Assembly: GCA_021786265.1 (NCBI GenBank)
Contig: JAJYNP010000154.1
Location: 1-28,859 of the forward strand
Reading direction: 5' to 3'
DNA: 28,859 nt
Origin: Chloroflexota bacterium
GTDB lineage: Bacteria > Chloroflexota > Limnocylindria > Limnocylindrales > CSP1-4
Part shown: piece after piece, positions 7,584-15,529 of the stretch
Numbering within the stretch: position 1 is the first letter of the stretch
How the letters are laid out: each line of letters opens with the position of its first letter
The notes under the pieces: generated by a model
What the model was told of the DNA's origin: nothing
Seen by the model: only the letters and a program-made list of their open reading frames with translations
Database searches by the model: none
Made by a program: the position numbers and the translations under genes

Positions 7584-8935
7584 GCCGTTCCGCCCCCCGG
7601 CGCTCCGGGCGCCGGCTCCTCCCAGCGCGACACGAGGTAGGGCTTGGCCAGCTCGAAGGCGCGTGCCTGCCGCTCGACCACGGTCTCGGCCTGCTCGCCG
7701 CTGAGGTCCCGGACCTCGAGGAGGAGGCCGGCCACGCGGCCGAAGTAGAGCGGGACCAGGGCAGCCACCAGGCGGTCCACCGGCAGGACGCGGCGCCGGG
7801 CGGCCACGCACACGTCGTACACGACGCGCGCCCATGCCTCGTCGGGGAACGCGAAGCCGCCCGGTTCGAGGGGGCGCGGGGCGTCGGCACGGGCGGCCCG
7901 GTCGGCCGCGGTGCCGGCGTCGCTGGCCAGCTCGCACACCAGCTCGGCCGTCTGCGGGGCGAGCATCAGGTCCCATTGCTCGCCCTGCGCCAGGCGGCCG
8001 CGATGGAACTCCTCGAGCAGGCGGAGCAGGTCCACGTCGAGGGGCGGTGGCTCGACGATCCGATCGAAGCCGTAGGCGGGGACATCGTGGGAGCCATGGA
8101 CCCGGAGCCAGCGCTCGGCGTGGCGCTCGGTGAGGCGCAGGATCGTGGAGAGGACCTGGCTGAACATGGGACCGAGGTCCGCGCCGGGATCCTTGGGGTC
8201 ATGGACCTTGGCCCCGAGCCGGGCCTGGCAGACCGCGAACCCGCCGGCGATCGCCGTGGTCGTCATCCAGATGTCGACGCCGAACCGGCTGACCTCGGGC
8301 GTCCAGTCGTCCTGCTGCAGGTAGTAATCCACGAGGTCGCCGCTGACGCCGAAGTCGCCGCCGATCGGCTGGCGGATGCGCAGCCCGTAGAGCGCACGGG
8401 TCAGCGGGTACGTGACGGTGTTGGTGATGGTGCCGTCGTTCCGGTGCCGGGCGTAGAGCGGCGACACGAAGTCGAAGCCGCCCTTGAGGATGGGCCCGGC
8501 CAGCAGCTCGATCCACTCGGGCAGGATCGAGCGCAGGTCCGAGTCGACGACGACCAGGGCCTGCACCTGGAGCGCGCGCGCCATCTCGAACACGGTCCGG
8601 AGGGCCGCCCCCTTGCCGCCCACGCCGTCGACCTCCGGATACGTCAGGCTGATGCGCTCCAGCCGGTTGCGGGGCCGCACGAGCAGGATCCGCTCGATGT
8701 ACTCCGGCGGCTCGGTCTCGACCACGACGCGCTGCGTGCCGTCGGGCGAGCCCGCGTCGGCGTTGACCAGCACGGGCCGCAGGTCAGGAAAGTACTGGAC
8801 CAGGCCGGCCTGGGCGGCGCGCGCGACGTGGCCGATGGTGGCGGCGTTCCGGAAGCTCGGGATGCCGACCATGATGTCGGCGCGTCCCACGCGCTCGACG
8901 GCGTCGCGCAGGGCGGTCGGGAGAGGCGACGGCAT
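7580..8935 (-). CDS. GT-A glycosyltransferase, mannosylglycerate synthase-like (GT78-like)
   Basis: A 451-residue GT-A glycosyltransferase. Visible motifs are VGIPSFRNAATIG at 23-35, GVGGKGAALR at 104-113, the metal-binding DSD at 131-133, RQPIGGDFGVS at 188-198, and FGVDIWMTTTAI at 218-229 followed by KVHDPKDPG. The order of DxD, QPxGG and the D-rich segment, plus a C-terminal helical part containing FPDEAWARVVYDV, resembles Rhodothermus mannosylglycerate synthase, which transfers mannose from GDP-mannose directly to D-glycerate. That comparison is from memory, so donor and acceptor are inference; a glucosylglycerate-extending enzyme such as the mannosylglucosylglycerate synthases is another option. 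It is cytosolic, with no membrane segments. Its stop overlaps the start of the UspA-GpgS gene, strongly suggesting the two products work in one pathway. Confidence 0.75.
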   Translation of the reverse strand: MPSPLPTALRDAVERVGRADIMVGIPSFRNAATIGHVARAAQAGLVQYFPDLRPVLVNADAGSPDGTQRVVVETEPPEYIERILLVRPRNRLERISLTYPEVDGVGGKGAALRTVFEMARALQVQALVVVDSDLRSILPEWIELLAGPILKGGFDFVSPLYARHRNDGTITNTVTYPLTRALYGLRIRQPIGGDFGVSGDLVDYYLQQDDWTPEVSRFGVDIWMTTTAIAGGFAVCQARLGAKVHDPKDPGADLGPMFSQVLSTILRLTERHAERWLRVHGSHDVPAYGFDRIVEPPPLDVDLLRLLEEFHRGRLAQGEQWDLMLAPQTAELVCELASDAGTAADRAARADAPRPLEPGGFAFPDEAWARVVYDVCVAARRRVLPVDRLVAALVPLYFGRVAGLLLEVRDLSGEQAETVVERQARAFELAKPYLVSRWEEPAPGAPGGGTA

Positions 8936-8999
8936 CGGCTCAACTGTAGCCCATGCGGCCCCGCCGCGACGCCGGACGGGCCGATTCCACGGTCCGCGA

Positions 9000-10355
9000 T
9001 CAGCGACCCGCGCCCGGCGGTGCCGTCACGCGCCGAGGCGGTTCCTCGAACGTCACGGCGCCGGGGCCGCCGATGTCGATCGTGGCGTCTGGAGGGAGCT
9101 TCCGCGCGAGGACGTGGAGCGTGTCGTCGGCCGGGGGGAAGCCCGCGGCCACGAACGCTGCCGTGCGGGCCGCCACGATGGGTGCGCCGTCGGGGACGCG
9201 GAGGCGAAGCGGCCGCCCGAGGGCCGTGCGGGTCGCCACGGCCAGTTCCAGCACCTCGTCGCCATCCCCGGCCACCAGCGCCGCCCACGGCCGCTCGTCC
9301 GCGGCGATCGCCTCGCCCAGCGGCACGATCGCCAGCGCCCACCGCACGCGACCGCGTGGGCCGCCGCGCTCGAGGACGAGCACGTCGCCGGACCGGACGT
9401 GTGCCGCGAACCGGTCGATCGTCAGCTCCTGGAAGGCCCAGCTGCGGAACTCGTACAGGCGATCCCCCAGCGCGAACGTCGGATCGGCGTCGACGCGCCG
9501 CCACCATGGCGTCCATGCCTCGGGAGCCGCGCGCGGGTCGAGCATGAGGCCGGCACGCCGCAGGCGTCGATGGACGATCTCCCGCGTGAGCGATCCCCGG
9601 CCGGCCGGCGTTCCCGCCAGGGCGGAGACCCCGCGGTCCGGTCCCGGCTCGCCGGGGGCCTCGCCCGGCCGCGGTTCCTCGACGCCATCGGGCGCCTCGC
9701 CCGGCCCCCCGGCGCCCGACGTGTCGTCCAGGCTCTCCCCCGTTGCCAGCGCAGCCACGTCGAGCGGGATCTCCCCCTCCGCCTCGTCGGCCAGGTCGGC
9801 GAACGCGTCGTCGTCCGCGCCGGCGGCATGGGCCTCGGCATCCTCTGCGTCCTCGACCTCGTCCCGGCGTGGCTGGTAGCTGCGCCATGGCCGGAGCAGC
9901 CGGAACCCGTGGTGCGCGCCGAGGCGGTGCGATCCCTCGTTGCCCTCGCCCGTGGCGTACCGGACGCTGGTAGCGCCCTGTGCCCTGGCCCAGGCGAGGC
10001 ACGCGCCGTGCAGGAGCCGTGCGACCCCGCGGTTGCGCACGCCGGGGTCCACCCGCAGGCCCTCGAGCCAGGCCTCGTCAGGGGAGAGCATCGCCACGCG
10101 GGCGATCCCGATCGGGCGGGCCGGGGAGAGCGGGCGGCCGTACAGGTCGAGCTGGTGGTGCGCGTTGGAGGTCGCGACCAGCAGCACGCCGTCGGGCGCG
10201 TGGAGCCACGATCGCCACACCAACGGGATGTAGTCCCAGCCGTCCCACGTCGCACGCGTGAAATCGAGCACGGCGTGGGTGTCCCCGGGTCTCGCTCGAC
10301 GGACCGAGATGGCGAGGTCGGGCCGGGGCTCGGTGGGATCCGCTCGGCCCGTCAT
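9000..10355 (-). CDS. GNAT-family N-acetyltransferase with long acidic linker
   Basis: A 451-residue protein. Residues 16 to about 160 are a GNAT acyl-CoA transferase domain: VRRARPGDTHAVLDF opens it, and LEGLRVDPGVRNRGVARLLH is the acetyl-CoA binding segment (R-x-x-G-x-A). Residues about 162-245 form a low-complexity linker rich in Glu, Asp, Ala, Gly and Pro. Residues 250-451 are a second alpha/beta domain (LTREIVHRRLRRAGLML, FRSWAFQELTIDRFAAHV, LRLRVPDGAPIVAARTAAFVAAGF) that reads like a degenerate second GNAT unit. The substrate cannot be predicted. It lies between the ligase-like gene (36 bases upstream) and the GT78-like gene (64 bases downstream), all on one strand, so cotranscription with the glycerate-glycoside genes is possible but not shown by overlaps. 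Confidence 0.8.
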   Translation of the reverse strand: MTGRADPTEPRPDLAISVRRARPGDTHAVLDFTRATWDGWDYIPLVWRSWLHAPDGVLLVATSNAHHQLDLYGRPLSPARPIGIARVAMLSPDEAWLEGLRVDPGVRNRGVARLLHGACLAWARAQGATSVRYATGEGNEGSHRLGAHHGFRLLRPWRSYQPRRDEVEDAEDAEAHAAGADDDAFADLADEAEGEIPLDVAALATGESLDDTSGAGGPGEAPDGVEEPRPGEAPGEPGPDRGVSALAGTPAGRGSLTREIVHRRLRRAGLMLDPRAAPEAWTPWWRRVDADPTFALGDRLYEFRSWAFQELTIDRFAAHVRSGDVLVLERGGPRGRVRWALAIVPLGEAIAADERPWAALVAGDGDEVLELAVATRTALGRPLRLRVPDGAPIVAARTAAFVAAGFPPADDTLHVLARKLPPDATIDIGGPGAVTFEEPPRRVTAPPGAGR

Positions 10356-10391
10356 CCCGACGCCCTGCTCATGGGCGGCCTCTCGCGCCGC

Positions 10392-11084
10392 TCAGCGCCG
10401 CTGCTGGGTGGCCAGCGCGACGGTCCACTGGTCCGTCTCCGCCCCCGGTCGGTACCGGCTGTTGGCCGCCTTGAGCATCACGCCCGCGAACCCCGCGGCG
10501 CGCCAGGTACGCATCCAGGCATCCACCGGCGGCCGCGTGTACGGCGAGAGACGGACGAGATCGCCCACCGCCACCAGCGAATCGAGGAGGCGCTTGCGCT
10601 CGAGCAGCGGGACATCGAAGAGGTCCTGGCCGTCGAGACGGAGGAGATCCACGGCCACGAACGCCACCGGGCGGGGCTGGCCGTCGTCGAGGGGCGGCGC
10701 GACATCCGCATCGATGCGATGGCCCGTCACGATGTTGCCGCTTCGCCGGCCGATCGACACCAGCGAGACGTTCTCGCCGGAGCGTGTTGCCTGGTCGGTC
10801 AGGTAGCCGTCGATGACCGCGTCCGCAGCGGTGACGGCGGCGCGCAGCGCGGCGGTGACGGCCGGCTCGAGATCGGAGGCGTCCTCACCTGCGTCGTCCA
10901 GGATGACGCACCAGGTTCCACCGTCCGGCGCACGGCGCGAGGCGTCCAGGTGCGCCAGGACCCGGGTCCCCCGCCAGAGCGGCTCGATCACGGGATCGGC
11001 GATCGGGCGCGGCCGCCGGCTCGGGCGGGCGTACTGGGGCCGCCAGGCGAGCGGATCGCACGGGATGTCGGCGACGTCGGCCAC
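10392..11084 (-). CDS. Degenerate ATP-dependent DNA ligase-like (adenylation domain) protein
   Basis: A 230-residue protein with the layout of the nucleotidyltransferase domain of LigD/LigC-type ATP-dependent ligases but without its catalytic residues. The motif I region reads EPLWRGTR at 34-41 where active ligases have E-x-K-x-D-G-x-R, so the AMP-accepting Lys and the following Asp are lost. The next motif, normally lDGEl, reads IDGYLT at 91-96 (Glu to Tyr). Motif IIIa (VAVDLLRLDG, 143-152) and motif IV (GVMLKAANSRYRPG, 201-214) are well kept, while the final W-x-K-x-K motif is QWTVAL. The start is GTG at 11084. The frame is intact, so it is not a decayed gene; I infer a non-catalytic nucleic-acid- or nucleotide-binding role. 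It is the first gene of the minus-strand run, divergent from the transporter. Confidence 0.72.
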   Translation of the reverse strand: MADVADIPCDPLAWRPQYARPSRRPRPIADPVIEPLWRGTRVLAHLDASRRAPDGGTWCVILDDAGEDASDLEPAVTAALRAAVTAADAVIDGYLTDQATRSGENVSLVSIGRRSGNIVTGHRIDADVAPPLDDGQPRPVAFVAVDLLRLDGQDLFDVPLLERKRLLDSLVAVGDLVRLSPYTRPPVDAWMRTWRAAGFAGVMLKAANSRYRPGAETDQWTVALATQQRR

Positions 11085-11152
11085 CCCAGCATGCTACCCC
11101 CGCCCTGTATCATCCCGCCGATGGTCACCGACGCGGCCGCCCAGCGTCCCCC

Positions 11153-11158
11153 GGAGGT
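11153..11158 (+). promoter_or_regulatory. Strong ribosome binding site of the UMF1 transporter
   Basis: GGAGGT lies 4 bases ahead of the ATG at 11163. It decides between that start and the in-frame ATG at 11121. The 78-base space to the divergent ligase-like gene must hold both promoters, but no convincing -35/-10 pair stands out. Confidence 0.75.
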
Positions 11159-11162
11159 CCCC

Positions 11163-12539
11163 ATGGCCGATGCGTCGGAGCCAGCCGCCGGCACGAGGCC
11201 CGCGGCACTGTCGCCGGCCGACGAGGCCCGCAACCACTCCCGGCTCGGCGTTTCGTCCTGGGCGCTCTACGACCTCGCCAACACCATCTTCAGCTTCAAC
11301 ATCGTGAGCTACCTGGCGCCGCTCTGGGTGCTGGCGCTGTACGCCCGGCTGGGCCGCAGCCAGGGGGAGGCGAACCTGGTCTGGGGCGTGGCGGTCGGCA
11401 TCTCGATGCTGCTGAACGCGCTGGTCTCCCCGGTCATGGGCGCGGTTTCCGACAGGGCGGGCGTCCGGAAGCCGTTCCTGCTGTTCTTCACCGTGCTGTG
11501 CATCCTGCCGACCGCGGTCGTGGGCGTGGTGGGCGACCCGCTCGGCTTCGACGTCCTCGGGATCTACTTCTGGTGGGGGCTGGCGGTGTTCGCGGTCGCG
11601 AATTTCGGGTACCAGGCGGCGCTGATCTACTACGACTCGATGCTCCCCGAGGTGAGCACGGCCGAGACGCGGGGGCGGGTGAGCGGTATCGGCGTGGGGC
11701 TGGGCTACGTGGGCACGATCGTGGGAGCGGCGGCGGTGCGGGCCCTGGGGTTCCACAACGGCAAGCCGACCGAGTTCGGCTTCGTCCTCACCGCGGTGCT
11801 GTTCGCCATCATCGCGGTCCCGATCTTCGTGGTGGTCCGCGAGCGCCGCGGCCGGACCGCGCATGCGCTGACGCAGATCGACCTGCGCGGGTCGTGGGCA
11901 CAGATCGCGCGGACGGCGCGCCACGCCTCGGAATTCCCGGGCCTGTTGCGCTTCCTCGTCGCGCGGCTGCTCTACACGGACCCCATCAACACCGTGATCC
12001 AGTTCATGGCGGTCTTCGCGACCGCGGCCGTGGGCTACTCCGACGCCGACGCGCAGACGGTCCTGGTACTCGTGACCGTCGTTGCGATCGTGATGAGCTT
12101 CGCGTGGGGATTCGTCGTCGACCGGATCGGTCCCAAGCGCACGCTGAGCACGGTGCTGCTGCTCTGGTGCGTGGCCCTGCTGCTTGCGGCGAGCACGCTC
12201 GACAAGACCGCGTTCCTCCTGGTAGGCGGGCTGGCCGGGGCGGCCCTGGGGGGCACCTGGGTGAGCGACCGCGTGTTCATGCTGCGCCTGTCACCGCCCG
12301 AGATGGTCGGCGAGTTCTTCGGGCTGTACGGCCTCGCCGGCAAGTTCAGCGCGGTGACCGGCCCGGTGATCTGGGGCATCACGCTGTTCGTGCTGGAACC
12401 GTCGCTCGGGCGCGACGCCTACCGGTTCGCCGTGATCGCTCAGCTGGGCCTGATGGTGGCCGGGTTCCTGGTCCTCCGGGGGGTGGCGGATCGGCCGAGG
12501 CCCGTGGAGCGCGTGCCGGAGGCGGCCCCGGCGGCGTAG
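11163..12539 (+). CDS. MFS transporter, UMF1/Atg22-like family
   Basis: A 458-residue integral membrane protein with about twelve hydrophobic segments. The signature SSWALYDLANTIFSFNIVS at residues 31-49, followed by the loop MGAVSDRAGVRKPFLLFF, places it in the UMF1 (unknown major facilitator) group related to yeast Atg22. Members of that group are predicted to export small solutes, with amino-acid efflux known for Atg22 itself; the substrate here is unknown. The N-terminal 27 residues are polar and Ala/Pro-rich, and the C-terminus ends in a short charged tail. The start is fixed by GGAGGT just upstream. It is monocistronic: divergent from the ligase-like gene on the left, and convergent with galE, whose stop is only 10 bases away. 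No hairpin terminator is visible in that gap. Confidence 0.9.
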   Translation: MADASEPAAGTRPAALSPADEARNHSRLGVSSWALYDLANTIFSFNIVSYLAPLWVLALYARLGRSQGEANLVWGVAVGISMLLNALVSPVMGAVSDRAGVRKPFLLFFTVLCILPTAVVGVVGDPLGFDVLGIYFWWGLAVFAVANFGYQAALIYYDSMLPEVSTAETRGRVSGIGVGLGYVGTIVGAAAVRALGFHNGKPTEFGFVLTAVLFAIIAVPIFVVVRERRGRTAHALTQIDLRGSWAQIARTARHASEFPGLLRFLVARLLYTDPINTVIQFMAVFATAAVGYSDADAQTVLVLVTVVAIVMSFAWGFVVDRIGPKRTLSTVLLLWCVALLLAASTLDKTAFLLVGGLAGAALGGTWVSDRVFMLRLSPPEMVGEFFGLYGLAGKFSAVTGPVIWGITLFVLEPSLGRDAYRFAVIAQLGLMVAGFLVLRGVADRPRPVERVPEAAPAA

Positions 12540-12549
12540 GAGCCGTCGC

Positions 12550-13596
12550 TCATTCCGGATATCCGTCGGGGCGTGCCTCGAGCCAGCGCCACGCGGAGCC
12601 GATCATCTCCTCGAGCGTGCCGCGCCGCGGCGTCCAGCCGAGCAGCTCGCGAGCCCGCGCGTTCGACGCCACGAGCGCCGGCGGATCCCCCGGCCGCCGC
12701 GGTCCGGCCTCGTACGGGATGGCGTGGCCGACGACCGATTCGGCCGCCCGGACCACCTCCAGCACGCTGAAGCCCGACCCCGACCCGAGGTTGCAGGCGG
12801 TGAGGCCGCCCCGCCTCGGGGCCGTGTTCTCCCCGCCGGTGCCGCCCGGACCCGAGCTGCCGCCGCTCACGCCGGCCGGCCGTGCGGTCAGCTCCAGCGC
12901 CGCCAGGTGCGCGTCGGCCAGGTCCTCGACGTGGATGTAGTCGCGGATGCAGGTGCCATCCGGCGTCGGGTAGTCCGTGCCGAACACCTCGAGGTTGCGG
13001 CGACCGAGTGCCGCCGCCAGCACGTTCGGGATGAGGTGCGTCTCGGGGTCGTGCTGCTCGCCGTTCCGCTCCGACGCGCCGGCCACGTTGAAGTACCGCA
13101 GCGCGACGCCGCGCAGCCCGTACGCCTCGCCGTACCAGCGCATCGCGCCCTCGAAGGTGCGCTTCGTCTCGCCGTACGGGTTGATCGGGGCGAGCGGCGC
13201 GTCCTCCGGGATCGGCACCGACTCGGGCGTGCCGTAGATCGCGGCAGTGGACGAGAAGACCAGCCGCTCGACTCCCGCGGCGAGCATGGCGTCGAGCAGG
13301 CCGACCCCGCCGATCACGTTCTCGCCGTAGTAGAGCGCTGGCTCGGCCACGGACTGCCCCACGAGGGATCGGGCGGCGCAGTGCAGCACGGCCTCGATGC
13401 GCTCGCGGCGCAGAAGGGCCTCCACCGCGTCCTGGTCCCGGAGCGTGCCGTGCACCAGCCGCGCGCCGTCGACGACCGCGGCGCGGTGCCCGGTGACGAG
13501 CGAGTCGAGGGCGATGGTGTCGTGTCCTGCTGCGACGAGCCGTTCCACCGACACGCTGCCGACGTACCCTGCGCCCCCGGTGACCAGGACCCTCAT
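12550..13596 (-). CDS. galE: UDP-glucose 4-epimerase
   Basis: A 348-residue extended short-chain dehydrogenase/reductase that interconverts UDP-glucose and UDP-galactose using bound NAD. Seen in the sequence: the Rossmann motif GGAGYVG at 7-13, HCAARSLVGQS at 72-82, the catalytic FSSTAAIYG (Ser116/Thr117) with Tyr141-x3-Lys145 (YGETK), RYFNVAGA at 167-174 and DGTCIRDYIHVEDLADAH at 213-230. Residues about 242-264 are a Gly/Ser/Thr-rich insert between the last helix and ACNLGSGSGFSV, a spot that is a short loop in typical GalE. It is the last gene of the HNH-CCA-TPR-galE run, 16 bases after the TPR gene stop. UDP-glucose supply could also serve the GpgS enzyme, but that link is inference. Related 4-epimerases with other NDP-sugars remain possible. 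Confidence 0.9.
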   Translation of the reverse strand: MRVLVTGGAGYVGSVSVERLVAAGHDTIALDSLVTGHRAAVVDGARLVHGTLRDQDAVEALLRRERIEAVLHCAARSLVGQSVAEPALYYGENVIGGVGLLDAMLAAGVERLVFSSTAAIYGTPESVPIPEDAPLAPINPYGETKRTFEGAMRWYGEAYGLRGVALRYFNVAGASERNGEQHDPETHLIPNVLAAALGRRNLEVFGTDYPTPDGTCIRDYIHVEDLADAHLAALELTARPAGVSGGSSGPGGTGGENTAPRRGGLTACNLGSGSGFSVLEVVRAAESVVGHAIPYEAGPRRPGDPPALVASNARARELLGWTPRRGTLEEMIGSAWRWLEARPDGYPE

Positions 13597-13612
13597 GCGA
13601 ACCGGCGCCTCA

Positions 13613-13987
13613 TCAGCGGCCGAGGATACGCCGGAGCAGGCCGCGCCTCGGTGCGTTCCCGCTCGACGTGCCGCCCGTGCCGCCCGTCGCAGCGCCGCCG
13701 GTCACCAGCGCCGGCCGCGCGACGCGCTCGCCGCGCGTGGCGAGCACCTCCGAGAGCCGCGCCTCCATCCGCAACGCTGCCGCGTCATCCGGGTCGATCG
13801 CCAGCGCCCGCACGGCCAGTTCGTATGCACCGCGCTCGTCGCCGCGCTCGAGCGCGCACCGTGCGAGCCCCACGACGGCGACCGCGTTGCGCGGGTCGCC
13901 CTGCGCCAGGCCGCGGTAGATCTCCTCCGCGCGGTCGACGAGCCCCACCGCCAGGTCCCGCTCCGCCTCCAGCAGCCGCTCGATCAT
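13613..13987 (-). CDS. Small TPR-like protein
   Basis: A 124-residue protein. Residues 1-80 look like two tetratricopeptide-type helix pairs: LVDRAEEIYRGLAQGDPRNA and LERGDERGAYELAVRALAIDPDDA, the latter with the typical A-x-x-x-x-P-D-D ending. Residues 96-115 are Gly/Thr/Ser-rich and the protein ends in a basic tail, RRGLLRRILGR, which could be an amphipathic or nucleic-acid-contacting helix. The ATG at 13987 overlaps the stop of the CCA-transferase gene (ATGA), so its translation is coupled to that gene. TPR proteins are protein-interaction modules; no partner can be named, though tRNA or RNA metabolism is suggested by the neighbour. Confidence 0.75.
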   Translation of the reverse strand: MIERLLEAERDLAVGLVDRAEEIYRGLAQGDPRNAVAVVGLARCALERGDERGAYELAVRALAIDPDDAAALRMEARLSEVLATRGERVARPALVTGGAATGGTGGTSSGNAPRRGLLRRILGR

Positions 13988-15513
13988 GTTCGTGTTGCCG
14001 GGTCGCGGCCGGCCTCGCCGCCCGCGCCGGAACGCTCCCCGCCCGCCGGCCTGTCGCCCGATGCGCCCGGCCGCCGGCCACGCGCGCTCACCCGCTGCGT
14101 CATCTCGGGCAGCCAGGCCCGTGCATCCAGGATCGCCTGCCGATACGTGTTCCGCGCGGGGTCCCCGGTCGCGGCATCCAGCAGGCGTTCCAGCAGCGCC
14201 CCGACCAGCGGTCCCGGCCGGAGCTCCAGCTCGCGCTGCAGGTCGTTCCCGTCGACCGCGAGATCGCCCAGCGCCAGCGGGAACCCCTGCGCCAGCTGCT
14301 CCGTGATGCGCCGCCGCAGCTCGATCAGGTGGCCCTGGTCCGCGCGCTGGCCGCTCCCCAGGTTGTCGGCCTCGCGCAGTGCCAGCAGGTCGTCCAGCGC
14401 GTCGGGCCCCACGCGCTGGACCAGCCGGCGCACGGCGGCGTCGCTCCACGACGGCTCGTAGTTGAACATGTGGTGGCGGACCAGGTGGATGACGTGCGCG
14501 GTCTCCTTCCCGGGGACGGCGAGCCGTCGCAGGACGCGGCCTGCGATCTCAGCTCCCACCTGCTCGTGGCCGATGAAATGGCCCCCGTTCATCGTCCGGG
14601 GCTTTCCCGCGTCGTGGAAGAGCGCCGCCAGCGCCAGCCCGTCGTCGTCCGGTCGGAGCCCCCTCGCCGCGTCGACGGTCGCGAGCGTGTGCTCCCAGCA
14701 GTCCATGCCCGGAACCTTGGCCTGCGGCACGCCGCGCTGCTCGGTCAGCTCGGGGATCGCGCCATCGAGAATGCCGGTGTCGGCCATGATCCGCAGCCCG
14801 CGCGAGGGCTCGCGCGCGCGCAGCGTCTTCCGCAACTCCTGGCCGATGCGCTCCTGCGAGACGTGCCGCACGAGGCCGGCGGTGCGGCGCATGCCCGCCA
14901 GGGTCACGGGATCGATCCGGAACCGGAGCTGTGCGGCGAGGCGTGCCGCCCTCATCAGGCGCAGGGCATCCTCGTCGAACCGTTCCAGCGGGTCGCCCAC
15001 CGCGCGGAGCACGCCGGCCCGCAGGTCGTCCGTCCCGCCGGACACGTCCACGAGTTCCGGCCGTGCCTCGCGGGCGGGCCGCCCCCAGGCCAGGGCGTTG
15101 ACCGTGAAGTCCCGCCGGGCCAGATCGCCCGGCAGATCGTCGCCGAAGGTCACGTCGTCCGGTCGCCGGTGGTCGCGATAGCGATGATCGCGCCGGAACG
15201 TGGTGACCTCCACCACCTCGCCGCTGCCGGTGGGCACGAGCACGGTGCCGAAGCGGTTCTCGTAGTGGCTGCCGGGGAACAGCGACTGGATCCGGTCGGG
15301 GCGCGCGTCCGTGGTCACGTCCCAGTCCTGCGGCGTGCCGCCGAGCAGCGCGTCGCGCAGCGACCCGCCCACCACGTACGCGGCGTGCCCGGCCGACCAG
15401 AGCCGGTCGAGGAGGGCACGGACGGGTGGCGGAACGAGGGCTGCGATCGCCTCGGCATCCGGCATGCCGGCGCCGCCCGGGGCATCCGGAGTCGGCGGGC
15501 GGGGTGCGGGCAT
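13984..15513 (-). CDS. CCA tRNA nucleotidyltransferase / polyA-polymerase family protein with HD domain
   Basis: A 509-residue class II tRNA nucleotidyltransferase-family protein that would add or repair the 3' CCA end of tRNA. The head domain has YVVGGSLRDALLG at 46-58 and the metal-binding DWD at 63-65, followed by RRDFTVNALAW at 133-143. The RNA-binding segment includes DPLERFDEDALRLMRAARLAAQLRF at 174-198. An HD-type phosphohydrolase domain follows at about 270-385 (WEHTL at 273-277, His300-Asp301 in FHDAGKP, HHM at 347-349). The last 40 residues are a disordered Gly/Arg-rich tail. I chose the ATG at 15513; one 16 codons further in (15465) is also plausible, and neither has a clear Shine-Dalgarno sequence. 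It follows the HNH gene by 16 bases and overlaps the TPR gene. It could instead be a poly(A) polymerase, since the two are hard to separate by eye. Confidence 0.88.
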   Translation of the reverse strand: MPAPRPPTPDAPGGAGMPDAEAIAALVPPPVRALLDRLWSAGHAAYVVGGSLRDALLGGTPQDWDVTTDARPDRIQSLFPGSHYENRFGTVLVPTGSGEVVEVTTFRRDHRYRDHRRPDDVTFGDDLPGDLARRDFTVNALAWGRPAREARPELVDVSGGTDDLRAGVLRAVGDPLERFDEDALRLMRAARLAAQLRFRIDPVTLAGMRRTAGLVRHVSQERIGQELRKTLRAREPSRGLRIMADTGILDGAIPELTEQRGVPQAKVPGMDCWEHTLATVDAARGLRPDDDGLALAALFHDAGKPRTMNGGHFIGHEQVGAEIAGRVLRRLAVPGKETAHVIHLVRHHMFNYEPSWSDAAVRRLVQRVGPDALDDLLALREADNLGSGQRADQGHLIELRRRITEQLAQGFPLALGDLAVDGNDLQRELELRPGPLVGALLERLLDAATGDPARNTYRQAILDARAWLPEMTQRVSARGRRPGASGDRPAGGERSGAGGEAGRDPATRT

Positions 15514-15529
15514 CGGTGTCGGCCGCCGA

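Noticed and set aside
10392..11084. Functional LigD-type repair ligase
   Set aside because: The catalytic Lys of motif I and the last motif Lys residues are replaced, and no Ku or polymerase domain is nearby.
8484..11162. Very long open plus-strand frame leading into the transporter
   Set aside because: Only the part from 11163 is protein-like; the rest is the antisense of the GNAT and ligase-like genes, kept open by the high GC content.
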